From positions 25,229 through 89,228 of the forward strand of contig CACIVM010000003.1 of the NCBI GenBank assembly GCA_902590115.1: a stretch of 64,000 nt of DNA, read 5' to 3'. Below, piece after piece: positions 31,393 through 39,481 of the stretch. The translations under genes were made by a program, and so were the position numbers. The notes under the pieces are model-generated. The model was given only the letters and a program-made list of their open reading frames with translations. It was not told where the DNA came from and made no database searches. How positions within the stretch are numbered: position 1 is the stretch's first letter; each line of letters begins with the position of its first letter. This stretch comes from an uncultured Pelagibacteraceae bacterium (GTDB taxonomy: Bacteria > Pseudomonadota > Alphaproteobacteria > Pelagibacterales > Pelagibacteraceae).

Positions 31393-33477
31393 ATGAATAT
31401 ACCAAAATTAAAAAAAGTTGAGAGTAAAAAAAAATACCACGAAATTGAGCTAAGTGATGAATATAGCTGGATAGATCAGGAAGATATTTTGGAAGTTCTG
31501 AAAGATCCAAATAAATTACTACCAGAGGTAAGAGATTATATTGATAAATATAACGAAATTACCGAAAATTACTTCAAGGATGTAAAAGATTTACAAAAAA
31601 AAATATTTAAGGAAATAAAATCAAAAATAAAACTTGAAGACACATCTCTAAAATTTAAAGACAAAAAATACTATTATTGGACAAAAACTGAAAAGGAAGG
31701 AAATTACGCAAAAAGAATAAGACAAGTTATTGATGAGTCAAAATCGGAGGAAGTTTTTTTTGATGGAGATATTGAAAAAGCAAGACATAAATCTGATTAT
31801 TTTGGTGTCGGGACTGTAGCAGTATCTCATTGTGATAATTTAATGGCCTATTCTTTAGATTTAAAAGGTTCAGAATATTATACAATTTATGTAAGAGATC
31901 TAAATAAAAATAAAAATTTTGAAGACAAAATAGAAAATACGAGTGGTAGTATTACATGGTCACTTGATAGTAAAAGTTTTTATTATTCAAAGCTTGATAA
32001 ATTTCACAGACCAAGAAAAATTTTTAAACATATAGTTGGTCAACCAAGCCATGAAGATAATTTAATTTTTGAGGAAAAGGATGAAACTTTTACATGTAGT
32101 ATAGGCCTAAGCTCAGATGAAAAATTTTTTATAATAACTACTTCGGATCACGTAACGACTGAAGAATATTTTTTTTCAACTAATGATAAAGTACCCAAAC
32201 CAGAATTGTTTAAAAAAAGACAAAAAGAAATTAGATACTCGATTGATTCATGGAAGGGTTTTTTTTATATACATACTAATGAAAATGCAAAAGATTATAA
32301 AATTCAAAAGTGTAAAGTTACAGATATAAAAAATATTATCGATTTCATTAAACCAAAAAAGTTTACCATAATAGGTGGTTTAGAATTTTTGGATAATTTT
32401 ATTATAAGGGGAGAAAGATTTAACGCTGTACCGAAGTTATTTGTAAGAAATTTAAATACTGACTCAGAGGAAGAAATAATTATTTCAAATGAAAAAATTG
32501 GTTCTCCAAGTGCGTCGTTAATGCAAAAAGATACTAATACCTCTAAAATTAGAGTGAGTTGGGAAAGTATGTCAACTCAAAATAGAATTTATGAATTTGA
32601 TATTCTTAGTAAACAAAAAAAATTAGTTAAAGAGACTGAAGTGCCGTCTGGACATAATCCAGAGAACTATATTACTGAAAGAATAGAAGCAACTTCACAC
32701 GATGGAAGAAAGATTCCCATAACATTATTAAGACATAAGAACACCAGACAAGATGGTAAATCAAAACTATTACTTTATGCTTACGGTGCATATAATCACA
32801 GTATTCCAGTCACATTTAGTCCTTCTCGCTTCTGTTTAGTAGACAGAGGAATAACTTATGCGATTGCACATGTAAGAGGCGGGGGTGATGTTGCTGATTT
32901 TTGGCACGAGGAAGCAAAAAAAGATAAGAAGAAAAATACTTTTAAAGATTATGTTTCTTGTGCAAATCATCTTATTGAACAAAGATATACATATAAGGGT
33001 GGTATATGTTTTTACGGCGGTTCTGCTGGTGGTTTAACTGGCGGAGCAGTGTTAAACATGTCTCCTGAGTTATTTTTTTGCGCATTATTATTAGTGCCAT
33101 TTGTCGATACCATGACTACAATGTTAAATGAAAAGCTACCTTTAACACCAGCTGAATGGGAGCTATGGGGGAACCCAATTAAAAATGTCAAAGATTTTAA
33201 AAATATTTTATCTTATTCTCCTTACAATAATATTGAGAAAAAGGACTATCCTTCAATGTTAATTACCACATCTTTATTTGACAATAGAGTTCTTTATTCA
33301 GAGCCAGTAAAATATATTGCAAGACTTCAAGATAAAAAAACTGATAATAATTTTCAATTATTAAAATGTAAAACTAAAGCTGCAGGCCATGGTGGAATGA
33401 GTGGTCGTGATAATTCTATTAAAGAATTAGCTGAAGAATTTAGTTTCATTTTAAAAAATTCAGAAATTTTTAAATAA
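31393..33477 (+). CDS. ptrB: Oligopeptidase B (S9A prolyl-oligopeptidase family)
   Basis: This 694-residue serine peptidase begins with a beta-propeller domain (DEYSWIDQED, GSITWSLDSKSFYYSKLDKFHRP) and ends with an alpha/beta hydrolase: YGAYNHSIPVTFSPSRFCL, AHVRGGGDVADFWHEEAKK, the nucleophile in CFYGGSAGGLTGG, a catalytic Asp region TTSLFDNRV and the His in AAGHGGMSGR. The family cleaves short peptides after basic residues in the cytoplasm. The length and motif order match oligopeptidase B. The RpoH promoter of hsp20 begins 3 bp after its stop. Confidence 0.9.
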   Translation: MNIPKLKKVESKKKYHEIELSDEYSWIDQEDILEVLKDPNKLLPEVRDYIDKYNEITENYFKDVKDLQKKIFKEIKSKIKLEDTSLKFKDKKYYYWTKTEKEGNYAKRIRQVIDESKSEEVFFDGDIEKARHKSDYFGVGTVAVSHCDNLMAYSLDLKGSEYYTIYVRDLNKNKNFEDKIENTSGSITWSLDSKSFYYSKLDKFHRPRKIFKHIVGQPSHEDNLIFEEKDETFTCSIGLSSDEKFFIITTSDHVTTEEYFFSTNDKVPKPELFKKRQKEIRYSIDSWKGFFYIHTNENAKDYKIQKCKVTDIKNIIDFIKPKKFTIIGGLEFLDNFIIRGERFNAVPKLFVRNLNTDSEEEIIISNEKIGSPSASLMQKDTNTSKIRVSWESMSTQNRIYEFDILSKQKKLVKETEVPSGHNPENYITERIEATSHDGRKIPITLLRHKNTRQDGKSKLLLYAYGAYNHSIPVTFSPSRFCLVDRGITYAIAHVRGGGDVADFWHEEAKKDKKKNTFKDYVSCANHLIEQRYTYKGGICFYGGSAGGLTGGAVLNMSPELFFCALLLVPFVDTMTTMLNEKLPLTPAEWELWGNPIKNVKDFKNILSYSPYNNIEKKDYPSMLITTSLFDNRVLYSEPVKYIARLQDKKTDNNFQLLKCKTKAAGHGGMSGRDNSIKELAEEFSFILKNSEIFK

Positions 33478-33479
33478 CT

Positions 33480-33508
33480 CTTGAAAACTTAAATTTAATA
33501 CCTACATA
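33480..33508 (+). promoter_or_regulatory. Probable RpoH (sigma-32) heat-shock promoter of hsp20
   Basis: CTTGAA (33480-33485) and CCTACAT (33501-33507), with a 15-bp spacer, agree with the alphaproteobacterial RpoH consensus (CTTGAA then roughly C-Y-T-A-T). It lies 80 bp before an Hsp20 gene, where such a promoter is expected. Predicted transcription would start near 33514. Confidence 0.65.
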
Positions 33509-33513
33509 AGGAT

Positions 33514-33561
33514 TGTTGGTTGCTATTTAGGATCAACATTTAACCTTGCTAACAAAGGAGG
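33514..33561 (+). promoter_or_regulatory. ROSE-like RNA thermometer candidate in the hsp20 leader
   Basis: Two hairpins can form: TGTTG/CAACA (33514-33518, 33534-33538) and CCTTG/CA(A)AGG (33544-33548, 33553-33558), the second taking in part of the AAAGGAGG ribosome site. Both contain the pair TTGCT...AGGA (33520-33532 and 33546-33559). A UUGCU opposite the Shine-Dalgarno is the hallmark of ROSE thermosensors that control small heat-shock genes in alphaproteobacteria. The leader is shorter than classical ROSE elements. Confidence 0.5.
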
Positions 33562-33565
33562 ATTT

Positions 33566-34009
33566 ATGACAAGTAAGGAAATATCAATCTTTAATTCACT
33601 CAGACCTTTTAGCATTGGCTTTGACGATATGTTTGAGCAATTCGAGTCAATGTTAGGTAATGGCAGTCTGGCAATTCATAATAATTATCCGCCATATAAT
33701 ATACGTAAGGCAGGTAATGATAAATATGCAATCGAAATTGCAGTTGCTGGCTTTAATAAAGACGATGTTGAAGTTGAATATGAAGACAATCTTTTAACAA
33801 TAAAAACTAAAGATGTTAAAAGATCTGAAAAAAAAGAGGGCGACGAACTTATTCATAAAGGAATATCACAAAGATCGTTTGCGAGATCATTCTCAATTGC
33901 TGATGATGTCAAAGTCGGTGAAGCAAGACTAAAAGATGGTCTTTTGACAATAAATTGTGAAAAAATCGTTCCAGACTATAAGAAAAAAAGACTTATCGAA
34001 ATTAGATAA
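33566..34009 (+). CDS. Small heat-shock protein, Hsp20/IbpA family
   Basis: A 147-residue alpha-crystallin domain chaperone: NIRKAGNDKYAIEIAVAGFNKDDVEVEYEDNLLTIKTKD is the domain core, with HKGISQRSFARSFSIADDVKVGEARLKDGLLTINCEKI following and an IEIR tail (I-x-I type C-terminal motif). It holds unfolded proteins during heat stress. An AAAGGAGG ribosome site precedes the ATG. A probable RpoH promoter and a thermometer-like leader lie upstream, and a perfect palindrome follows the stop, so it is a self-contained heat-shock unit. Confidence 0.92.
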   Translation: MTSKEISIFNSLRPFSIGFDDMFEQFESMLGNGSLAIHNNYPPYNIRKAGNDKYAIEIAVAGFNKDDVEVEYEDNLLTIKTKDVKRSEKKEGDELIHKGISQRSFARSFSIADDVKVGEARLKDGLLTINCEKIVPDYKKKRLIEIR

Positions 34010-34017
34010 GTATGGCC

Positions 34018-34045
34018 TTACTTGCGGAGTTAACTCCGCAAGTAA
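34018..34045. terminator. Perfect 28-bp palindrome after hsp20
   Basis: TTACTTGCGGAGTT is followed at once by its reverse complement AACTCCGCAAGTAA, giving 14 perfect pairs with no spacer (functional loop GTTAAC or similar). It stands between the convergent hsp20 and the 99-aa lipoprotein gene and can act on both transcripts. No U-run follows on either strand. Confidence 0.75.
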
Positions 34046-34058
34046 ATTATCTATCTGA

Positions 34059-34358
34059 TTAAAAACAGTTTTTGCTTGAAAAACCAACTATCTTATCGTT
34101 TTTATTTATTTCAAAAGTTCTCTGACATTTTATTTTAAGCTTTTCAGATTTATAAATATAAAATCTATTGCTACTATTTTTTTTAAAACTAATTTCATCA
34201 GGTTTCCCAAATACAATTTTTAAATCTTCCTCAGTTTTATTGAGATATTTGCTCATATTTTGTTCTTCATTATTTATATTTTCGTTTATTTTATCAGAGA
34301 CCGTTTGACAGGCTGAGAGTAAAACTAAAAAACAAAAAATGAGTGTATTTTTTTTCAT
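34059..34358 (-). CDS. Predicted lipoprotein with SmpA/BamE-like domain
   Basis: The track start at 34385 is replaced by the ATG at 34358, which has a GGAG ribosome site and gives a proper signal peptide MKKNTLIFCFLVLLSACQ with lipobox LSAC. The mature protein has YLNKTEEDLKIVFGKPDEI, the helix-turn opening of the SmpA/OmlA/BamE fold (usually L-x-x-G-x-P), then beta-strand rich RFYIYKSEKLKIKCQRTFEINKNDKIVGF and a C-terminal cysteine. It could be an outer-membrane assembly or stress lipoprotein; identity with BamE is not claimed. Confidence 0.65.
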   Translation of the reverse strand: MKKNTLIFCFLVLLSACQTVSDKINENINNEEQNMSKYLNKTEEDLKIVFGKPDEISFKKNSSNRFYIYKSEKLKIKCQRTFEINKNDKIVGFSSKNCF

Positions 34359-34491
34359 ATTCAACTCCGTGTAGAATACACTCAAATCTTATAAACAGAA
34401 ATATTGACTATAGGTTGTAATTTCAAAATTTAAGGCATTTTCTTAAGATTTTTATAGTAAAAAAGAGTATTTAAAATAATCAGGAGGAATC

Positions 34492-35802
34492 ATGTTAGAT
34501 AAATATTTTAATTACAAAAAACACAACACTAATTTTAGAACTGAGGTTATTGCCGGCGTTACAACTTTTTTAACGATGGCGTATATAATGTTTTTAAACC
34601 CATTTATTTTATCTGGTGAATTTGCTGGACCAGAAAAAGGTTTTTTTGACTTTGGGGCTGTCTTCACCGCAACAATTATTGCTACAGCAATAGCTTGTTT
34701 TATTATGGCATTTTACGGAAAAACTTGGCCTATAGGATTGGCGCCAGGAATGGGAATAAACGCATTTGTTGCTTTTGGAGTAGTTGCCGGAATGGGTTAT
34801 ACACCTCAGCAAGCTCTTGGGGCTGTTTTAGTTGCAGGAGTATTATTTTTAATTATCTCATTAACACCAATAAGAGCTTGGCTTATTAATTCAATACCTA
34901 GAAGTTTGAAATTAGGAATTGGTGCAGGGATAGGTTTTTTTCTCGCCATTATTGGTTTAGAGATAATGGGAGTTGTAGGAGACCATCCGGTTACATTAGT
35001 TACCTTGGGAGATATCAAAAATCCACTTGTAATACTTGGTTGTTTAGCTTTCGTTTCGATGATCGTTATGGAAAAAATGAAAATTAGAGGCAATATAATA
35101 ATTGGTATTTTAGTTTTCAGTATAATTGCATGGATAACAGGATTAGGAAAATTTAATGGAGTAGTTAGCACTCCTCCACCTATGACATATTTGTTCGACT
35201 TTGATCTAGGTGCTGCATTTACTGCAGGAATGTCTACCGTCATTTTTACTTTATTATTTATTGATTTTTTTGATACCGCAGGGACATTGACTTCAGTAGC
35301 TAATGTTGCTGGTAAAGTTGGAAAAGATGGTAAGGTTCAAGATATTAATAAAGCAATGTTATCAGATAGTGTCGGCACGGTCGCAGGTGCACTAATGGGC
35401 ACAACTACTGTTACAAGCTATGTTGAGTCAGGTGCTGGAGTAAAAGCTGGTGGAAGAACTGGCATGACTTCATTAGTAATTGGAGTTTTATTTCTAGCTT
35501 GTCTATTTTTTTCTCCACTAGCTACTAGTTTACCTAAAGAAATAGATGGAGCTGCATTGTTATATGTAGCTGTATTATTTGTTAGAAATATCACTGATAT
35601 AGACTGGAATGACATAGCTGAGTCTGCCCCTGCAGTTGTAGCAATGGTCACAATGCCTTTAACTTATAGTATAAGTCATGGTATTGCTCTAGCATTTATA
35701 ACTTACGCTTTAATCAAAATTTTTACAGGAAAATTTAATACTACCTCTCCTGCTATTTGGTTAATAGCAGTATTGAGTGTTGTAAGTTTTGCAGTTGCAT
35801 AA
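34492..35802 (+). CDS. AzgA-type purine (adenine/guanine/hypoxanthine) permease, NCS2 family
   Basis: The start FRTEVIAGVTTFLTMAYIMFLNPFIL is the signature of the AzgA branch of nucleobase/cation symporters. Later motifs are GLAPGMGINAFVAFG, FIDFFDTAGTLTSVA and GALMGTTTVTSYVESGAGVKAGGRTGMTS, which hold substrate-binding residues. About 12-14 membrane helices in 436 residues. An AGGAGG ribosome site precedes the ATG, and a U-tailed terminator follows. The convergent neighbour is a purine-type phosphoribosyltransferase, so uptake and salvage genes lie together. Confidence 0.88.
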   Translation: MLDKYFNYKKHNTNFRTEVIAGVTTFLTMAYIMFLNPFILSGEFAGPEKGFFDFGAVFTATIIATAIACFIMAFYGKTWPIGLAPGMGINAFVAFGVVAGMGYTPQQALGAVLVAGVLFLIISLTPIRAWLINSIPRSLKLGIGAGIGFFLAIIGLEIMGVVGDHPVTLVTLGDIKNPLVILGCLAFVSMIVMEKMKIRGNIIIGILVFSIIAWITGLGKFNGVVSTPPPMTYLFDFDLGAAFTAGMSTVIFTLLFIDFFDTAGTLTSVANVAGKVGKDGKVQDINKAMLSDSVGTVAGALMGTTTVTSYVESGAGVKAGGRTGMTSLVIGVLFLACLFFSPLATSLPKEIDGAALLYVAVLFVRNITDIDWNDIAESAPAVVAMVTMPLTYSISHGIALAFITYALIKIFTGKFNTTSPAIWLIAVLSVVSFAVA

Positions 35803-35807
35803 ATTTT

Positions 35808-35842
35808 AGGGGCTAGTTTGGCTGGCCCCTTAAGTTTTTTTG
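35808..35842 (+). terminator. Rho-independent terminator after the purine permease
   Basis: AGGGGCTAG and CTGGCCCCT form a stem of 9 bp including one G-U pair around a 5-nt loop, followed by TAAGTTTTTTTTG. The stop codon of the convergent phosphoribosyltransferase gene lies inside it. Confidence 0.85.
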
Positions 35843-36354
35843 ATTTTTTTTAGATCTTCTATTCGAATTTCTTCATATTTTTCAAAGGGTTGAACAATCC
35901 ATGGGTTATAATCTAATCTTTGAGCACAAAAATCCGGCTCAAATGTTGAGTCAGCTTTTTTCCATAAAACAGCAGTTTTAATGTCTTTGATCTTACCTTT
36001 TAAGGACTTATAATTTTTTAACCATTCGATACTTCGATTAAGCGTCACTCCAGTATCAGATAAATCATCGCATAACAGAATGTTACCACTCATATTTTGA
36101 ACAGTTGAGCTAAGCTCTCTAGAAAATATGAGTTCTCCTTGCTGATCCTCTATGTCTTTACCTGAGTAAGATTCAACGGCAAGATAAGCACATTTTAATT
36201 TAAATACTCTACTTAAAACATCAATTATTGGTGCACCTCCTCGCATAATGCCAATAAGAAGATCGGGTTTATAGCCACTGTCGTAAATCTTTATTGCAAG
36301 CTTTTCAACAATTTGATTATACTCTTTCCAGTCAATGATTAGTTTCTTTGCCAT
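35830..36354 (-). CDS. Purine phosphoribosyltransferase (Gpt/hypoxanthine-type)
   Basis: A type I PRTase of 174 residues. The PRPP-binding loop ILLCDDLSDTGVTLNRSIEWL near residue 95 has the paired acidic residues of the family, and LLIGIMRGGAPIIDVLSRVF near residue 35 is the pyrophosphate loop. The late DFCAQRLDYNPWIVQPFE segment resembles xanthine/guanine phosphoribosyltransferases (typically W-V-x-x-P-W/F). It converts a free purine base to its nucleotide. Its place beside the AzgA permease supports purine salvage, though the exact base is uncertain. Confidence 0.82.
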   Translation of the reverse strand: MAKKLIIDWKEYNQIVEKLAIKIYDSGYKPDLLIGIMRGGAPIIDVLSRVFKLKCAYLAVESYSGKDIEDQQGELIFSRELSSTVQNMSGNILLCDDLSDTGVTLNRSIEWLKNYKSLKGKIKDIKTAVLWKKADSTFEPDFCAQRLDYNPWIVQPFEKYEEIRIEDLKKIKKT

Positions 36355-36387
36355 AAAAAAAATTAAATTATTTTGAAGGAGTTGTAA

Positions 36388-36675
36388 ATGAAAGGATACG
36401 TTGTTTGTGTTTATAAAAGTATAAGTAGTGAAAAAAAACTTAAAGAATACGCTGTTATGGCTAGAGCAGCAGTTGAAAAATATAAAGGTAAATTCCTTGT
36501 GAGAGGTGGAAAGTCAAAAATAAATGAAGGTGAAAGTTCTCCTAGAACAGTTGTTATAGAGTTTTCATCTTTTGATGAAGCTAATAATTTTTATAATTCC
36601 GAGGAATATCAAAAAGCTCACTCTATTTTAGAAAATCACGCAATAAGACAACATCAAACTATTGAGGGTATTTAG
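36388..36675 (+). CDS. DUF1330 family protein
   Basis: A 95-residue protein of the dimeric ferredoxin-like fold: KGYVVCVYKSISSEKKLKEYAVMARAAVEKYKGKFLVRGGK, then SSPRTVVIEFSSFDEANNFYNSEEYQKA and the end RQHQTIEGI. This is the classical DUF1330 pattern, whose members are widespread and of unknown function. A GAAGGAGTT ribosome site precedes the ATG. The stop overlaps that of the convergent AlkA-like gene by 4 bp. Confidence 0.88.
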   Translation: MKGYVVCVYKSISSEKKLKEYAVMARAAVEKYKGKFLVRGGKSKINEGESSPRTVVIEFSSFDEANNFYNSEEYQKAHSILENHAIRQHQTIEGI

Positions 36676-37295
36676 TATTGTATTGGCTCATCATCGATTG
36701 ACCTCCATAAATACCAGGTAGCCACCGAGCAATAAGGAGAATATCTTTTTTGAAGCTTGTCTAAGAATTTTTTTGGTGGAAAATATTTCTTTTTATAATT
36801 ATTAGAAATGGCTCTTAATAATCCAATATCTTGAATTGGCCAAATATTTGAACGATTAAATGTAAATAATAAAATCATTTCAGCGCTCCACCTGCCAATC
36901 TGTCTCAAACTAGATAAATATTCAATTGCTTCTTCATCATCTAATTTTTTGATTAAACTTGGATCAAATTCTTTGTTAATTAATTTTAAAGCTAGCTCCT
37001 TGATGCCTCTTGCCTTTTGCCTACTTAAACCACAGGATCTTATCTGAGCTGAAGATAGTTTAGACACGTTAGCGGGATTAATTTTGCTAACTTTTATCCT
37101 AAATTTTTTAAACACTGCATTAGCTGCAGAAACACTTATTTGTTGTCCAATTATACTTTTACATAAAGAAAAGAAAATATCTTTACGCGTTGTTAAAAAT
37201 TTGTCATTGTACTTCTTAATTAAATTTTTGATCACCTTATCTTTTTTTGATAACGACCTTGTGGCTTTATTCCAGTAATCTGGTTTTTTTTTCAC
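36672..37295 (-). CDS. DNA-3-methyladenine glycosylase II (AlkA-like)
   Basis: A helix-hairpin-helix GPD glycosylase of 207 residues. SICKSIIGQQISVSAANAVFKKF, IRSCGLSRQKARGIKELA, and the HhH LSSLRQIGRWSAEMILLFTF lead to the catalytic Asp in NIWPIQDIGLLRAI. YSPYCSVATWYLWRSID closes the domain. It removes alkylated bases from DNA. It lacks the extra N-terminal domain of E. coli AlkA, as do many alphaproteobacterial forms. Overlaps the EamA gene start by 4 bp on the same strand. Confidence 0.9.
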   Translation of the reverse strand: MKKKPDYWNKATRSLSKKDKVIKNLIKKYNDKFLTTRKDIFFSLCKSIIGQQISVSAANAVFKKFRIKVSKINPANVSKLSSAQIRSCGLSRQKARGIKELALKLINKEFDPSLIKKLDDEEAIEYLSSLRQIGRWSAEMILLFTFNRSNIWPIQDIGLLRAISNNYKKKYFPPKKFLDKLQKRYSPYCSVATWYLWRSIDDEPIQY

Positions 37296-38170
37296 GATCT
37301 TGGACTTACAATTTGTTTTTTTAGTTTTGTTTCTCTCATAAAGATTATTAACGAGCTAGTAATAATTAAACCTGCACCAATTAAAGTTAAAACTCTTGGA
37401 ATTTCATTCCAAATGAAATAGCCGAGCAAAATAGCAAATACAAGATTTAAGTATTTTGTTGGTGTGACTAAAGAAGCTTCAGCAACTCTTAAAGATATTG
37501 TAAGCAAAATATTCGCTACTGATCCAATGATGCCTGTAAATATCAATAGAAATAACTCAAATTTATTGGGCATAACCCAGCCAAAAGGTAAAGTGCACAA
37601 ACCAACCAGCATACTTAACACTGAAAAGTATAAAGCAATCCTGTAATTAGGTTCTGAGGTGGATAAACTTCTTATACTTAAAGCAACGCATGCAAAAAAA
37701 ATGCAAAATATTATTGGAAAAACATAATAAATATTCAGTTCTTCATAAGCTGGTTTTATAATTAAAAGCATTCCAACAAAGCCTATGAAAACTGCTGACC
37801 ATCTTCTAATTCCAACTTTTTCTGAGAGAAAAAATATCGATCCTAATGTAACAAATATAGGTCCTCCAAAAGTAAGACTTACCACATCTGCTAACGGTAT
37901 CTTTCTCAAAGCTATAAAAAGAGCAATTATTGCTAATGTTCCTGATATAGCTCTAAATGCGTGTAATTTTGGTCTAGTAGTTTTATAGAAAGTTTTTAAT
38001 TCATTTCTTGGCACTAACATCAAAATGGGTATTAAACCAAAAAAAAACCTTGCAAATAAAACTTCACCTACGGGAAATTGATCAAGCCACTTTACACATG
38101 CGTCCATCATGGCAAAACATGCCACTGATGCAATACCGTACAATACGCCTATTTGATTTTTTGTAAGCAA
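37292..38170 (-). CDS. EamA/DMT-family transporter
   Basis: Ten predicted membrane helices in 292 residues, arranged as two EamA repeats. The opening YGIASVACFAMMDACVKWLDQFPVGEVLFARFFFGLIPIL and later RKIPLADVVSLTFGGPIFVTLGSIFFLSEKVGIRRWSAVFIGFVGMLLIIKP are typical of the RhaT/S-adenosylmethionine-carrier-like branch in alphaproteobacteria. It exports or imports a small metabolite across the inner membrane; which one is not clear. It is coupled to the downstream AlkA-like gene by 4 bp. Confidence 0.85.
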   Translation of the reverse strand: MLTKNQIGVLYGIASVACFAMMDACVKWLDQFPVGEVLFARFFFGLIPILMLVPRNELKTFYKTTRPKLHAFRAISGTLAIIALFIALRKIPLADVVSLTFGGPIFVTLGSIFFLSEKVGIRRWSAVFIGFVGMLLIIKPAYEELNIYYVFPIIFCIFFACVALSIRSLSTSEPNYRIALYFSVLSMLVGLCTLPFGWVMPNKFELFLLIFTGIIGSVANILLTISLRVAEASLVTPTKYLNLVFAILLGYFIWNEIPRVLTLIGAGLIITSSLIIFMRETKLKKQIVSPRS

Positions 38171-38201
38171 TTTAATATCCTTTGATACTATTTAACATAA
38201 A

Positions 38202-38660
38202 ATGACGAATTTGAGAAAAGCGATTATCTGTGGTGGTTGTTTCTGGGGAATTGAAGAAAACTTCAGAACCAAACCTGGAATTATATCAACAGAGGTAGGC
38301 TATGCAGGAGGCAATAGCAATAACACTAGTTATGAGGATGTGTGTTCAGGAAAAACAGGTCATGCAGAGTGTGTAAAATTGACTTATGATGAAAAATTAA
38401 TTTCATATGAAAAAATATTGGATCTTTTCTTCAAAATGCATGATCCAACACAAAAGGACATGCAATACCCTGATATCGGTACGCAATATAGGAGTGAGAT
38501 ATTCTATGTTGATGAAACTCAAAAAAAAATAGCATTAATGGAAAAAAATAAATTTAATAATTTACATAAAAATAAAGTAGTTACAAATATTAACCCACTG
38601 AGCACATACGTAAAAGCAGAAGAATATCATCAAAAATATATATTCAAAAAAAATAGATGA
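38202..38660 (+). CDS. msrA: Peptide-methionine (S)-S-oxide reductase
   Basis: The catalytic motif CGGCFWGIEENF lies near residue 10, followed by GYAGG, YEDVCSGKTGHAECVKLTYDE, FFKMHDPTQKDMQYPDIGTQYRSEIFY, and the end AEEYHQKYI, all standard MsrA elements. It repairs oxidised methionine with thioredoxin as reductant. At 152 residues it lacks the extended C-terminal recycling cysteines of E. coli MsrA. It overlaps sseA by 4 bp, forming a sulfur-metabolism pair. Confidence 0.95.
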   Translation: MTNLRKAIICGGCFWGIEENFRTKPGIISTEVGYAGGNSNNTSYEDVCSGKTGHAECVKLTYDEKLISYEKILDLFFKMHDPTQKDMQYPDIGTQYRSEIFYVDETQKKIALMEKNKFNNLHKNKVVTNINPLSTYVKAEEYHQKYIFKKNR

Positions 38661-39481
38661 AACCTTTAGTTGAAACAGATTGGTTGCTAAAAAATATAAA
38701 AAATGTAAAAATAATCGATGCATCTTGGCACTTACCGAATTCTGGAAGAATAGCAGAAGAAGAATTCAAAAAAAATCATATCGAGGGGTCAATTTTTTTT
38801 GACATCGAAAAACATTCAAAAAAAAATACAACACTTCCTCATATGATGCCCGATGCTAAGAATTGGCAGAAGGTTATATCAAGTTTTGGTATAAATAACG
38901 AAGACCATATTATAATTTATGATAATTCAAGCGTTTATAGTTCTTGTAGACTTTGGTTTAGTTTTATTTATTTTGGACATAATACAAATCTTGTTTCTGT
39001 TTTAAACGGAGGTTTTAAAAAATGGTTAAAAGAGAGTAAAAAAGTAACTTCCTTAAAAACCAATTATAAAAAATCAGATTATCGAGTAAATGAGAATAAA
39101 AACTTAATTTTTAATAGAGAGAATGTTGATCAAAACATTATATCGAAAAAATATAAATTAGTAGATGCAAGAAGCAAGGAGAGGTTTCAAGGAAAAATTC
39201 CAGAGCCAAGACCAGGTTTAAAATCAGGATCTATCCCTGGTTCAGAAAATATACCTTACAATTTTTGTATAAATTCAGATGACAACACTTTTAAAAGTGT
39301 AGAAGATCTTAAGACAATTTTTGGTAAACTTAACTTAAAAGAGAATACTGTTTTCACTTGTGGTTCTGGCATAACTGCTTGTGTATTAGGTCTAGCAAAT
39401 TCTCTAATTAATGATACAAATCCCATTATTTATGATGAGTCTTGGTCAGGATACGGTTTAAAACATGACAACAAAAAATAA
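38657..39481 (+). CDS. sseA: 3-mercaptopyruvate sulfurtransferase / thiosulfate sulfurtransferase
   Basis: Two rhodanese domains: an inactive N-terminal one (DASWHLPNSGR, HIEGSIFFDIEKHS, IIYDNSSVYSSCRLWFSF) and a catalytic one (LVDARSKERFQGKIPEPRPGLKSGSIPGSENIPY) with the active loop FTCGSGITACVLGLA. The CG-S-G-x-T loop is the mercaptopyruvate sulfurtransferase type. 274 residues is normal. It is coupled to msrA and overlaps the following adaptor gene by 17 bp. Confidence 0.92.
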   Translation: MKPLVETDWLLKNIKNVKIIDASWHLPNSGRIAEEEFKKNHIEGSIFFDIEKHSKKNTTLPHMMPDAKNWQKVISSFGINNEDHIIIYDNSSVYSSCRLWFSFIYFGHNTNLVSVLNGGFKKWLKESKKVTSLKTNYKKSDYRVNENKNLIFNRENVDQNIISKKYKLVDARSKERFQGKIPEPRPGLKSGSIPGSENIPYNFCINSDDNTFKSVEDLKTIFGKLNLKENTVFTCGSGITACVLGLANSLINDTNPIIYDESWSGYGLKHDNKK

